The notes under the pieces: model-generated
What the model was told of the DNA's origin: nothing
Database searches by the model: none
Seen by the model: only the letters and a program-made list of their open reading frames with translations
Assembly (NCBI GenBank): GCA_002340325.1
Contig: DDLV01000047.1
Coordinates: 1 to 40,441 of the forward strand
Origin: Glaciecola sp. UBA2563
GTDB lineage: Bacteria > Pseudomonadota > Gammaproteobacteria > Enterobacterales > Alteromonadaceae
DNA: 40,441 bases
Reading direction: 5' to 3'
Part shown: positions 16,995 through 26,700 of the stretch, in pieces
Numbering within the stretch: position 1 is the stretch's first letter
How the letters are laid out: the number at the start of each line of letters is the position of its first letter
Made by a program: the position numbers and the translations under genes

Positions 16995-17603
16995 ATGAGC
17001 ACGGTGAAAACAAATCAGACAATAAATAAAAGCCAAGCCGGTTTTACGCTGATTGAAATGATTGTAGGTATCGTTGCGTTTTCATTTGCGTTGGTGATAT
17101 TGACAAGTGTTTTTTCTCCGCAGGTGACAAAGGGTATTGACCCAATATGGCAAACAAGGGCAGTGGCATTGTCCAAATCACTCTTTGCAGAAATTAGTGC
17201 TCGTCGATTTGACGAATTGTCATCGGGTAACGGCAGTAACGAACGTTGTAATGAATTGGTTGCTTGCACGACGAGCGGCTCATTGGGGCCAGACGCCGGA
17301 GAATCTCGTACCAACTTTGATGACATAGATGATTATAACGGTCTTGTGCTCAACGAATCAGATATCGTTGGCCTGCTTGGCGGTAGCCTGGAATTTAATG
17401 GACAGGATGTTTTTTCTGGATTTCGAGCAAGTATTCAAGTGTTTTATGACCAGAATCAAGATGGCATTAACGATGATGATGTGGACCAAAATGGCACGCT
17501 AGACTCAGGTACGATGACCGCCAACAGAAAAATGATACAGGTCGTGGTTACAACACCGGGTAACGAGAACATTGAGTTTGCTAGTTTTAGGGATAATTAC
17601 TAA
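16995..17603 (+). CDS. mshD: MSHA minor prepilin-like protein MshD
   Basis: A 202-residue prepilin-like protein with leader ending AG and mature N-terminus FTLIEMIVGIVAFSFALVIL. A calcium-binding-like loop DQNQDGINDDD lies near the C-terminus, followed by a second, DVDQNGTLDSG. I chose ATG 16995, not a start overlapping mshC at 16878, because GAGG at 16983-16986 is well placed and the class III leader starts here. The stop overlaps the mshO start by one base (TAATG). It is probably a tip-complex pilin. Confidence 0.88.
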   Translation: MSTVKTNQTINKSQAGFTLIEMIVGIVAFSFALVILTSVFSPQVTKGIDPIWQTRAVALSKSLFAEISARRFDELSSGNGSNERCNELVACTTSGSLGPDAGESRTNFDDIDDYNGLVLNESDIVGLLGGSLEFNGQDVFSGFRASIQVFYDQNQDGINDDDVDQNGTLDSGTMTANRKMIQVVVTTPGNENIEFASFRDNY

Positions 17604-18460
17604 TGGCAAGTCGTCTGAAGTATACCGCTGGTTTTACCCTTGTTGAGCTGGTTACGATTATTGTTTTGTTAGGCATTGTTGGCGTCGGTGCCGCAAAATT
17701 TATTCGCAATGCGAGTGATATCTATATTGATGTGACAGAGAGAGATGAATTGCTAGCAAATGCAAGTTTTATTGCAGAGCGTTTGGCGCGAGAGCTCTCT
17801 CAAGCAATACCAAACAGCGTTAGAATCGATGGTAGCTCGGCGGTGCATTGTTTGGAGTTTGTACCTATTAATTGGAGTGCAATTTATTTGTCTATCCCTG
17901 CCGTAGGCGAAACTACACCTCAACTCGATGTGATAGAACTAACGGATATTGATAACAATGTGTATGTGCCCGATGCCAATGATTATGCAATTTTATATCC
18001 TCTACAACCGGCCCATGTCTACGATCAGACTGACAATCGCAGGCAGCTAGTTTTAAGCTGTTCAGATGATGACGACGGGAACTGCGCTACCTTGGGAGAC
18101 AGTGATTCAGTCGTGCAACTGTTGGTGGATGAAGGATTTGCACAGAGCTCGCCTACAAGACGTGTGTATATTGCGGATTCTGCGATTAGTTATTGCCTCA
18201 GAGGTAACAATTTGTATCGGCATGTCAGTGCTATAAACACCGCCCAAGCGGTATTTAATTCTGGCGGAGAGCTGATGGCTGAAAATATCGCAAATGTACT
18301 ATCAAATTCCCCGTCTAGCGCACAAACACTGCAAGATCCTTTTCAATCTTTTGCTGCGACACTGACTCGCGGCGGCTTTACCCGGATGAACTTTCTTTTT
18401 GCTCGCGGCGACGAACAAATCAGTATAGTGAGAGAGGTACAGATACCAAATGTACCTTAA
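17603..18460 (+). CDS. mshO: MSHA minor prepilin-like protein MshO
   Basis: A 285-residue prepilin-like protein (GspJ/PilW-type size) with leader ending AG and mature start FTLVELVTIIVLLGIVGVGAA. The Cys-rich middle (VHCLEF, LSCSDDDDGNC, SYCLRG) suggests disulfides. A minor pilin encoded between MshD and MshP, as in Vibrio and Shewanella. ATG 17603 overlaps the mshD stop. The last bases run past an ATG (18450) that could be an alternative mshP start. Confidence 0.88.
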   Translation: MASRLKYTAGFTLVELVTIIVLLGIVGVGAAKFIRNASDIYIDVTERDELLANASFIAERLARELSQAIPNSVRIDGSSAVHCLEFVPINWSAIYLSIPAVGETTPQLDVIELTDIDNNVYVPDANDYAILYPLQPAHVYDQTDNRRQLVLSCSDDDDGNCATLGDSDSVVQLLVDEGFAQSSPTRRVYIADSAISYCLRGNNLYRHVSAINTAQAVFNSGGELMAENIANVLSNSPSSAQTLQDPFQSFAATLTRGGFTRMNFLFARGDEQISIVREVQIPNVP

Positions 18461-18509
18461 ATCCCATACATCGTATCGTGATAGAACACCGTTTGCGGTC
18501 GTTGGTACG

Positions 18510-18935
18510 ATGAAAACGACAAAAAAAGAACGTGGCAGCCTTTTAGTGGTAGCGCTTTTTGTAATTATCGTACTCACTTTATTAGCCGGCGCTATGATCA
18601 ACGTAGTTTCAAATTCCTCATCTAATGTGATCAATGATGTTTTTGGCGTGCGGGTCAAGCAAGCGGCAAATGCCGGTATTCAAACATTGATTTCGCAAAG
18701 CTTTCCGATAGGTTCTACGCCACAGACGTGTCAAACAACCGTTAATAGCCCTTCGTCATTTACCAATATCCCAGGTCTAAATGGCTGTTCATATGTTGCT
18801 CGTTGTGACAGTGAAGATATCGAATTTTCGGGAACCGATTACCGATATTACAAGTTTACCAGCACGGGTGTTTGTGAACTGTCTGGATCGGTCTTTAGCA
18901 GAACAGTTGCAGTTGATGCAATAGAATCGTTATAG
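18510..18935 (+). CDS. mshP: MSHA biogenesis protein MshP (PilX-like)
   Basis: A protein of 141 residues with the prepilin-like N-terminus ERG/SLLVVALFVIIVLTLLAGAM and no Glu at +5, as usual for the GspK/PilX class that may sit at the pilus tip. Two Cys pairs occur (TCQTT, GCSYVARC, GVCEL). I chose ATG 18510, giving a 9-residue leader. The in-frame ATG 18450 overlaps mshO and would give a 29-residue leader. Neither has a strong ribosome site. It is the last msh gene here: mshQ, which usually follows, is absent. Confidence 0.8.
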   Translation: MKTTKKERGSLLVVALFVIIVLTLLAGAMINVVSNSSSNVINDVFGVRVKQAANAGIQTLISQSFPIGSTPQTCQTTVNSPSSFTNIPGLNGCSYVARCDSEDIEFSGTDYRYYKFTSTGVCELSGSVFSRTVAVDAIESL

Positions 18936-19174
18936 GCGTATCAGTGATGTTATTTGTTACGGCTATAATTTACGTGAATACGAGCAAGTTAGGGGGGTAG
19001 ACAGAAACTAATGTTAAGTAGATTATTAGTTATTGAAAACAACTCTTACTTGCCCAATATTGTTGGGATTGATAAAGTAGCGCCGTTTTCAAGCGCTGAC
19101 TGGCAATCGTTCAAAAATATGCCAGTCTTATTACCGAACTTCATTAAAAACTTTCAAAACATTAAAGGCACTCC
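18936..19174 (+). promoter_or_regulatory. mshP-mreB intergenic region with possible promoter and stem-loop
   Basis: A 239-bp gap in an otherwise packed cluster. It has TATAAT at 18964-18969 with no good -35, and TTGAAA (19033-19038) 17 bp before AATATT (19056-19061), a possible mreB promoter. GACTGGCA (19098-19105) and TGCCAGTC (19120-19127) form a perfect 8-bp stem with a 14-nt loop and only a short U stretch after it. It may end msh transcription weakly or fold in the mreB leader. No convincing small gene was seen. Confidence 0.45.
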
Positions 19175-20218
19175 ATGTTCAAAAAGCTCCGCGGCATGTT
19201 TTCAAATGACCTGTCCATCGATCTCGGCACTGCAAACACTTTAATTTACGTAAAAGACAAAGGGATTGTGCTAAATGAGCCATCGGTTGTGGCAATAAGA
19301 CAAGAGCGCGCAGGTGGACCCAAAAGTGTTGCTGCCGTTGGCCATGAAGCCAAACAGATGCTTGGTCGTACGCCAGGTAATATCAAGGCAATCAGGCCAA
19401 TGAAAGATGGAGTAATTGCTGATTTTTATGTCACTGAAAAAATGTTACAGCACTTTATCAAGCAAGTGCACGACAATAACTTTTTACGTCCAAGCCCTCG
19501 TGTCTTAGTTTGCGTCCCATGCGGTTCAACGCAAGTTGAGCGTCGTGCAATACGAGAGTCAGCGTTGGGCGCAGGTGCTCGTGAAGTTTACTTGATTGAT
19601 GAACCAATGGCTGCTGCCATTGGATCTGGTATGCCGGTATCTGAAGCGACGGGCTCTATGGTCGTCGATATTGGAGGCGGAACAACAGAAGTCGCCATCA
19701 TTTCTTTAAATGGCGTTGTGTATTCGTCATCGGTACGTATAGGTGGTGACAAATTCGATGATGCGATAATCAACTACATCAGACGAAACTTTGGTTCTCT
19801 AATAGGTGAAGCAACTGCAGAGCGAATAAAGCATGAGATTGGTGCAGCTTACCCAGGTGAAGATATTAGAGAAATTGAAGTGAGAGGGCGTAATCTGGCT
19901 GAAGGCGTACCTCGTGGTTTCACACTCAACAGTAACGAAATTCTCGAAGCATTACAGGAACCTCTTTCAGGGATTGTAAGTGCTGTAATGGTCGCTCTGG
20001 AACAGAGTCCTCCTGAACTTGCGTCAGATATATCTGAAAGAGGTATGGTACTGACCGGTGGTGGCGCTTTGTTAAAAGACCTAGATCGCCTCCTCATGGA
20101 AGAAACGGGTATCCCTGTGGTTATTGCTGACGACCCGCTCACTTGTGTCGCGCGCGGCGGCGGCAAGGCATTTGACATGATTGATCTTCACGGTGGTGAT
20201 TTATTTAGCTACGAATAG
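19175..20218 (+). CDS. mreB: Rod-shape-determining actin-like protein MreB
   Basis: A 347-residue actin-fold ATPase that polymerises under the inner membrane and directs side-wall peptidoglycan synthesis. Phosphate-1 DLGTANTLIY, phosphate-2 DIGGGTTEVA and the adenosine motif GGGALL are intact. The N-terminus MFKKLRGMFSNDL is the membrane-binding amphipathic helix typical of gammaproteobacterial MreB. ATG 19175 follows AAAGG. It starts the mreBCD set, with mreC 37 bp later, and stands where mshQ would intervene in many relatives. Confidence 0.96.
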   Translation: MFKKLRGMFSNDLSIDLGTANTLIYVKDKGIVLNEPSVVAIRQERAGGPKSVAAVGHEAKQMLGRTPGNIKAIRPMKDGVIADFYVTEKMLQHFIKQVHDNNFLRPSPRVLVCVPCGSTQVERRAIRESALGAGAREVYLIDEPMAAAIGSGMPVSEATGSMVVDIGGGTTEVAIISLNGVVYSSSVRIGGDKFDDAIINYIRRNFGSLIGEATAERIKHEIGAAYPGEDIREIEVRGRNLAEGVPRGFTLNSNEILEALQEPLSGIVSAVMVALEQSPPELASDISERGMVLTGGGALLKDLDRLLMEETGIPVVIADDPLTCVARGGGKAFDMIDLHGGDLFSYE

Positions 20219-20255
20219 ACTTTCTCGAAAACTAGAATACTAGCGCCTATGAACG

Positions 20256-21146
20256 ATGAATGAATTTTTTCTGCGTGGACCTTCCTTATACAACCGACTA
20301 ATTATAGTTTTGGTTGTATCCATGCTTGCCATCGTGGTTGAATCTAAAGTCGACCAGGTCAAGACTTTTCGTGCATTTCTCACTTCTTTCGTCAGTCCAG
20401 TTCAATACCTTGCGGATATGCCAGGTGAAGTACTAAATTGGAGCGCTAATCGATTTGCATCACGGCAAAAAATGCTAGAGGAGAACGATAGACTTACCAC
20501 GCAACTTACTTTGTTAAATGGAGAACTCCAGCGACTTGCATTACTCAAATTTGAAAATGACAATTTGCGTCAACTTCTAGCGGCGCCCGTTAAAAATGAT
20601 ATGTACAAAATAGTCGCTGAGCTAATGTCTATTGACAATAATCCTTATTCACATCAAATCGTTATAGACAAAGGCGCATTGAATGCCGTGTATCCGGGAC
20701 AGGCAGTCATTGATTCAACCGGTATTATTGGACAAATTGTTGAAGTCGGCACCGCTAATTCTAGAGCGTTATTAATCACCGATACTTCCCATGCGATACC
20801 CGTTAGAGTAGGGCGCACTAATTTTATGTCTATAGCCGCTGGCACAGGTGACTATTTTGAGCTGCAATTGCAACATGTACCGCACAGCGCAGACGTAAGG
20901 GAAGGCGATTTAATTTCATCATCTGGGTTGGGTAATGTTTTTCCTAAGGGCTATCCCGTTGGCGTCGTCAAAACTGTCATTAGCGATGAAAGCCAACCTT
21001 TTAAGCAGGTATTAGTGTCACCGAGCGCCAATATGGGTCGATTAAAGTTTCTTCTATTGCTATGGCCGGTGGATAAAAAACCAGAAGACGCTTTTTCGGC
21101 TGATGAGTTAAGAAATATACAAAGGTCGCTGAATGAGGGCGAATAG
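20256..21146 (+). CDS. mreC: Rod-shape-determining protein MreC
   Basis: A 296-residue bitopic inner-membrane protein. The N-terminal transmembrane helix is LIIVLVVSMLAIVVESK, followed by a coiled coil (LEENDRLTTQLTLLNGELQRL) and two periplasmic beta domains with VIDSTGIIGQIVEVG and GVVKTV. MreC bridges MreB to PBP2-RodA in the elongasome. ATG 20256 gives the N-terminus MNEFFLRGPSLYNRL of the family. It overlaps mreD by 14 bp. Confidence 0.95.
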   Translation: MNEFFLRGPSLYNRLIIVLVVSMLAIVVESKVDQVKTFRAFLTSFVSPVQYLADMPGEVLNWSANRFASRQKMLEENDRLTTQLTLLNGELQRLALLKFENDNLRQLLAAPVKNDMYKIVAELMSIDNNPYSHQIVIDKGALNAVYPGQAVIDSTGIIGQIVEVGTANSRALLITDTSHAIPVRVGRTNFMSIAAGTGDYFELQLQHVPHSADVREGDLISSSGLGNVFPKGYPVGVVKTVISDESQPFKQVLVSPSANMGRLKFLLLLWPVDKKPEDAFSADELRNIQRSLNEGE

Positions 21147-21609
21147 GTCCATCATTTATTTGACGATTCTTGTCGCACTGGTATTGCAGATTATTCCAAT
21201 GCCACAGGGTGTTGATGCTTATCGACCCGATTGGGTCCTTATCATTCTTTGTTATTGGGGTATGGCATTACCCAAGCGCGTAAGTGTTGGGGTCGCCGCG
21301 ATTTGTGGGATTATCTTAGATTTGTTGTATGGAACATCGTTGGGCGTTCACAGTATCGCGTTAGCGATTCCTATCTTTATCGTTAATGCCAACTGCCAAA
21401 AATTGAGAAATCAATCTATGGCCCAGCAGATTATTGCTATCCTGCTGCTATCAGTAGTACATCATTTGTGTATCTATTGGGTACAATATTGGGTAATGTC
21501 GCTAGAGTTTAGATGGTCACTATTTTGGCCAACCCTCACCACGATTATTTTGTGGCCATGGATATTTTGGTTATTGCGTAAGCTTCGACGCCAGTTTAAT
21601 GTAGCGTAG
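21133..21609 (+). CDS. mreD: Rod-shape-determining protein MreD
   Basis: A 158-residue polytopic inner-membrane protein of about five transmembrane helices, with the family motifs RPDWVLIILCYW and GIILDLLYGTSLG. It completes the MreBCD set of the elongasome. ATG 21133 lies within the end of mreC, after AAAGG, so the two are co-translated. A 45-bp gap separates it from maf. Confidence 0.93.
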   Translation: MRANRSIIYLTILVALVLQIIPMPQGVDAYRPDWVLIILCYWGMALPKRVSVGVAAICGIILDLLYGTSLGVHSIALAIPIFIVNANCQKLRNQSMAQQIIAILLLSVVHHLCIYWVQYWVMSLEFRWSLFWPTLTTIILWPWIFWLLRKLRRQFNVA

Positions 21610-21654
21610 TTAAGCCACAAAGTACTGCCGAGTATAGCTTTATATGGACATCTT

Positions 21655-22230
21655 ATGGAACAAAAATGGACGGTTGTTTTAGCTTCAGCATCTCCCCGCC
21701 GCCGCGAGCTTTTGCGTCACATTCTGCCTGAATTTCAAGTACAAAGTGCTGATATCGATGAAACACCAGCGGCTGGAGAAACTCCAGAATCAATTGTACA
21801 ACGCCTAGCTTCTGAAAAAGCACGCAATGTTGCTTTGAAAACTCCATCGCATGCTGTATTGGGCTCCGACACTGTTGTGGCAATTGGCACAACGGTGTTG
21901 GGAAAGCCAAAGAATGAAAAAGACTTCTTAGGTATGATGAATCGCCTATCTGGGACTTTGCATCACGTGTATACTGCTGTTAGCCTAGTCCACCAAGGCG
22001 TGACAAAAGTCATTTTGGTTTCAACAGAAGTGGAGTTTTCACAAATTAACGAACGAGAAGCGAGACAATACTGGAACACTGGTGAGCCAGCAGACAAAGC
22101 AGGTGGCTATGCAATTCAAGGTATTGGAGGGCAGTTTGTCAAAAATATACATGGAAGTGTCAGTGCCGTTATCGGTCTACCACTTTATGAGACAAAAGCG
22201 TTGTTAAAGGGAGCGGGGATAGTCGAGTGA
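21655..22230 (+). CDS. maf: Maf-family nucleoside triphosphate pyrophosphatase (YhdE-like)
   Basis: A 191-residue Maf/HAM1-fold enzyme that hydrolyses non-canonical or excess nucleotides to the monophosphate. YhdE-type members prefer dTTP, UTP and modified pyrimidine nucleotides. The substrate loop LASASPRRRELL, acidic ETPAAGE and LGSDTVV (D72, the usual metal-binding Asp) are intact, as is GGYAIQGIG near the C-terminus, which favours the YhdE subtype over YceF. It follows mreD by 45 bp and overlaps rng by 4 bp, the classical mreD-maf-rng order. Confidence 0.93.
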   Translation: MEQKWTVVLASASPRRRELLRHILPEFQVQSADIDETPAAGETPESIVQRLASEKARNVALKTPSHAVLGSDTVVAIGTTVLGKPKNEKDFLGMMNRLSGTLHHVYTAVSLVHQGVTKVILVSTEVEFSQINEREARQYWNTGEPADKAGGYAIQGIGGQFVKNIHGSVSAVIGLPLYETKALLKGAGIVE

Positions 22231-23711
22231 CAGCAGAATTATTAATTAATGTAACCCCATCAGAATCAAGAGTTGCATTGATTGAAAATGGTATTTTGCA
22301 AGAAATTCACATTGAGCGTCACACAAAAAAAGGTATCGTTGGTAACATATACAAGGGAAAAGTCAGTCGTGTACTGCCCGGCATGCAAGCAGCTTTCGTA
22401 GATATTGGACTTGATAAAGCCGCTTTTTTACACGCGTCAGATATTGCTATTCACAGTGAATTAATCGATGAGGTTAGTCCTTCACAGTTAGAAATTAAGG
22501 ACATCGGCGCATTAGTACGTGAAGGTCAGTCAATTATCGTTCAAGTTGTCAAAGATCCGATTGGTACAAAAGGGGCTCGTCTCACTACAGATATAACGCT
22601 GCCGTCGAGATATCTTGTTTTCATGCCCAGTGTCTCCTATGTAGGCATTTCACAAAAAATTGAAGATGAGCAAGAGCGCACTCGCTTGAGGACGTTGGTT
22701 CAGTCATTTTGTGATGATAATGGCGGCTTTATTCTTCGCACAGCCGCAGAAGGTGTCAGCGAAAATGAGCTCGCTCAGGATGCAGCTTTCTTGCGCCGGT
22801 TATGGCAAAAAGTGCAGGGGCGCCAAAAATCAGATGGTCGCAAAAAGTCGATAAAGGCCAATGTACTTTATGAAGACTTGCCGGTTGCTAGACGCGTTCT
22901 TCGAGATTTCGTTGGAACGGAAATAGAAAGAATACGCATTGATTCAAATCTCACCTACAAAGAGTTACACAGTTTCACAAAGGAATACGTGCCTGAATTG
23001 GTAGGAAAACTTGAGTATTACAAGGGTGATTTGCCGATTTTTGAACTTTACGACGTTGAGAACGAGTTACAACGCGGCCTTGAAAGACGCGTAAACTTGA
23101 AGTCTGGCGGCTATATCATTATCGATCAAACTGAAGCAATGACCACTATCGATATAAACACTGGTGCGTTTGTCGGTCATCGCAATTTAGAAGAAACAAT
23201 ATTCAACACCAACATAGAGGCGACACTTGCCATTGCCAGACAGCTGCGTCTTCGCAATCTCGGAGGCATGATTTTAATTGATTTTATCGATATGACTGAA
23301 CCTGACCACCAGAAAAGGGTCATAAATTCATTAGAGCAAGCAATGGCCAAAGACAGAGCAAAATCTAGTATCTATGGATTTACAAAGCTGGGTTTGGTCG
23401 AAATGACACGAAAACGTACGAGAGAGTCATTAGAGCATCAGCTATGTGGTGAATGCCCTGCTTGCAAAGGCAGTGGTTCGATTAAAACGGTCGAAACAAT
23501 TTGTTTTGAGATAACCAGAGAAGTTGTGCGAGTAAACAAGGCGTATCGCGCTGATATGTTTGTGATTTATGCGTCTCCAACTATTACAGACGCGCTTCTT
23601 GGAGAAGAGTCTCATTTATTGGCAGAATTAGAGGCGTTTGTTGAAAAACAGATTAAAGTTCAAACTGAACCTTTGTATCACCAAGATAAATTTGATGTGG
23701 TAATGATGTGA
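22227..23711 (+). CDS. rng: Ribonuclease G
   Basis: A 494-residue endoribonuclease of the RNase E/G family. It processes the 5' end of 16S rRNA and degrades some mRNAs. It has an N-terminal S1 domain with an RNase H-like start (about 36-125) and the DNase I-like catalytic domain with the metal-binding residues D309 (TTIDINTG) and D352 (LIDFID). The zinc link is C410-P-A-C413, followed by GSG. There is no long C-terminal degradosome scaffold, which distinguishes it from RNase E. It starts with GTG at 22227 inside the maf stop, and its own stop overlaps yhdP. Confidence 0.95.
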   Translation: MTAELLINVTPSESRVALIENGILQEIHIERHTKKGIVGNIYKGKVSRVLPGMQAAFVDIGLDKAAFLHASDIAIHSELIDEVSPSQLEIKDIGALVREGQSIIVQVVKDPIGTKGARLTTDITLPSRYLVFMPSVSYVGISQKIEDEQERTRLRTLVQSFCDDNGGFILRTAAEGVSENELAQDAAFLRRLWQKVQGRQKSDGRKKSIKANVLYEDLPVARRVLRDFVGTEIERIRIDSNLTYKELHSFTKEYVPELVGKLEYYKGDLPIFELYDVENELQRGLERRVNLKSGGYIIIDQTEAMTTIDINTGAFVGHRNLEETIFNTNIEATLAIARQLRLRNLGGMILIDFIDMTEPDHQKRVINSLEQAMAKDRAKSSIYGFTKLGLVEMTRKRTRESLEHQLCGECPACKGSGSIKTVETICFEITREVVRVNKAYRADMFVIYASPTITDALLGEESHLLAELEAFVEKQIKVQTEPLYHQDKFDVVMM

Positions 23712-26700
23712 GCGATGTCCAAAATGTCTTAACGTTTGCAATACGCAAGCTTTGGACCGTGATAGCGGTAATGTTAGTGCTGTTTGCGCTTCTTATCAGT
23801 GCTGTTCGATATTCCTTACCACTCGCCAACAACTATAAACCTCAAATCGAAAGTTACGTTGCGTCTGAATATGGTATTCAGCTGAAAATCGGCGATATAT
23901 CAGCTATTTGGAGAGCTTCAGGGCCAGAAATAACGCTTTCCAATGTTTCAATACGTGAAGTGCAAGATTCATATATTGGTTTTGACGTTGAAACCATGGA
24001 AATGGTTATCGATTTTTGGCCCACACTGTTTAAAAGGAAGCTCCAGTCTAAAGATGTGTCATTGCAAAATGTGCATCTGCAAGTAGACATTGACGATAGT
24101 CATGGTAACGCTTCAGACCTGGTGATAGTCAATCTACTAGAGACAGTTTTCTTAGAGCAATTAGAGAACTTTTCAGTAACGAAAAGTAAAGTCAGTTTCC
24201 ATCGCGCTCAACATACGTCAAATGTGCTTTTGCATCAAATTGAATGGTTAAATGTTGCGCAACGTCACCAAGCCAGAGGTTCGCTCTCATTCGATACTGT
24301 TTCAAATGAAAACATTGCGTTTGTGATGGACCTGAAAGGCAATGTGGATAGCTATTCAGGCAAATTTTATGCGCTCGGAAGACAATTAGATTTGTCACCT
24401 TGGTTAAACAAGATGACAGACTTTGACACAGATTTAAAAGGTAGTGAGGTTAACTTTGAGTTATGGGCGACAATAGAAGATGGCCTATTTAACGACGTTA
24501 CAGCAACTTTACTGCCGACAAATCTCATTTGGCAAGGAATTAACTCTCAGGTCACTTCGACATTTACTGCAGACGCTAGGGCAAAAAAAATAGATGAAAA
24601 ATGGGTGTTTGCTGTTGATGATTTAGAAATACTATTAGGTGAGCAAACATATACAACTTCTTGGGCTGGAGAATGGGGAATTAATCAGCCTTTTGTACTG
24701 CAGGCAAATCAACAGTTTGAGTTGGAGAATTGGTTTCCGTTATTGGGGATTATCGACGACCAGCTAGCAAACTGGCTAGAATCCAGTGAAATGTCTGTCT
24801 CTTTAGAAAAGCCAAGTATTCTGTTTGTTGATAACAAACTCGGTTTGCACGTACCTAACGCTAAACTCAGTTTACCAGAAAAGTCAACATCACCTGGAAT
24901 CGATGAACTTGCCTTTTCGTTGAGTTGGTTTGGTGACCAAGGGGTAGTCTCAATTGAACAAAACGAGCTCACACTGCAATCTGAAAATATGTTTCAGCGC
25001 GATATGGTGTTGAGTGATTTAGATGTATCCGTAGGATTTAAGACAAATGAAAAAGGCATGATTGTTTCAGCTGACAACCTTAGTCTGCAGGCTGATGGTT
25101 TGCAGATGGGGGGGGCAGTTGCATACGACGTTTCAAACAATTTCCTATCGGTTGAAATGAGCGCTGATGGCATGCCCCTTGATCAAGTCTCTAGGTTCTT
25201 TCCGCGCAAGTTGATGGGGCCAAATACGATTAAGTATTTAACTAGAGCATTTACCGGTCGCGGCAATATTGAAAGCGCTAACGCTATTTGGCATGGGAGG
25301 CTAGACGCATTTCCATTTAAGGATAACGAAGGGATTTTCAATATTGAGGTGGATATTACCGATGCGGACTTTTTATTTGCACCAGACTGGCCAGAGTTGA
25401 CCGATTTAGATATAAGCCTTAACTTTTTGAACAAAGGTTTGTATATGGAAAGCCAGAATGCAATGCTAAAGGATGTTGCGTTATCAAATCTAAAAGCAGA
25501 AATACCAAATCTTGGAAAAAGTAGCGTATTAACTATCGATGCGTTAGGCAAGGGTAGCGGTAAGCAACTCACTGACCTGATGCTTGCTAGTTCATTAAAG
25601 CAGCGATTAGGTAAAGTCCTCGCTGATCAAGTGTTGGTTTCAGGCGATTTAGAAACGGACTTATCACTTGAAATCCCTCTGGCCAGAGCGCGAGAGTTGG
25701 TGGCATCAGGTAACGTCAATTTTAGTCAAAATAATGTCAAAATCGCTGCCTTGGACATGAATTTAACGAACGCGGAAGGAATACTGTCATTTAACAACGA
25801 AAAACTGCGGATCAATGACTTGAAAGCTGACTTTTTGAACCAGCCGATGCTGTTAGATATGAGAACTCAGCAAAGAGAGACATATGATTTAGATTTCGAA
25901 ATTAGTGGCACTTGGGATGTTGACCAATCGCTTGATATGTTTCAAATTAATCTTACAGAGGAGTTAGATGGCACCTTTGACTATCAACTTGATTTGGGTG
26001 TCTCGATAGGCAAAGATACTTACTCGTACGCCGCATTTCTATCTTCCGACCTAATGTCCACGAAATCTTCACTGCCTTTCCCCTTTTCTAAACTTGACGG
26101 AGAAAAGAAAGCACTAGAGGTTCGCGCCAAAGGCGATAAAATTGCATCGATGATAAGTATTGCAGTAGGGGACGATATTCAATTCAACGGTACTTTGCCG
26201 CATAAAGAGAGGCGATTTAACCGAGCACATTTGTCTGTGGGACAAACCGATATGTTACCCGCTTCACTCGGTGTAGGCTTTAGCATAAGCGCCAACCTTG
26301 GCGACTTGGTTTTTAATGACTGGTTTTCCGCCGTCAAAGACATCGTCGATAGTACGCAAAAAAGTGGGAGAAAGAACATTCTGGGATTACCAGAAAGGAT
26401 ATTTTTGACAACGGATAAGCTATCCCTCGCTGGCCATTCTTTGACAGATGTGAGTGCAACTACGCGTCGAAATGCTGAAAGTTGGCAAATAGAGCTTAAC
26501 GCCGATCAGGCACGCGCCACCGTTATTATTGATGATCAATGGCAGGCCAAAGGCGTATCAGTAGACGCAGACTACATAAAGCTCACCGAGGTCGTTGAGA
26601 GAAATGAACAACGGATTTATGAAAACTTCGACATTGACCCTAGAAAACTACCATCTATCGATTTCAACTGCGATGATTGCATTTTTGGTCAATTTGATTT

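Noticed and set aside
19011..19244. A 77-codon frame between mshP and mreB
   Set aside because: It runs into mreB in another frame, has no family features and only a G-run (19 bases upstream) as a possible ribosome site.
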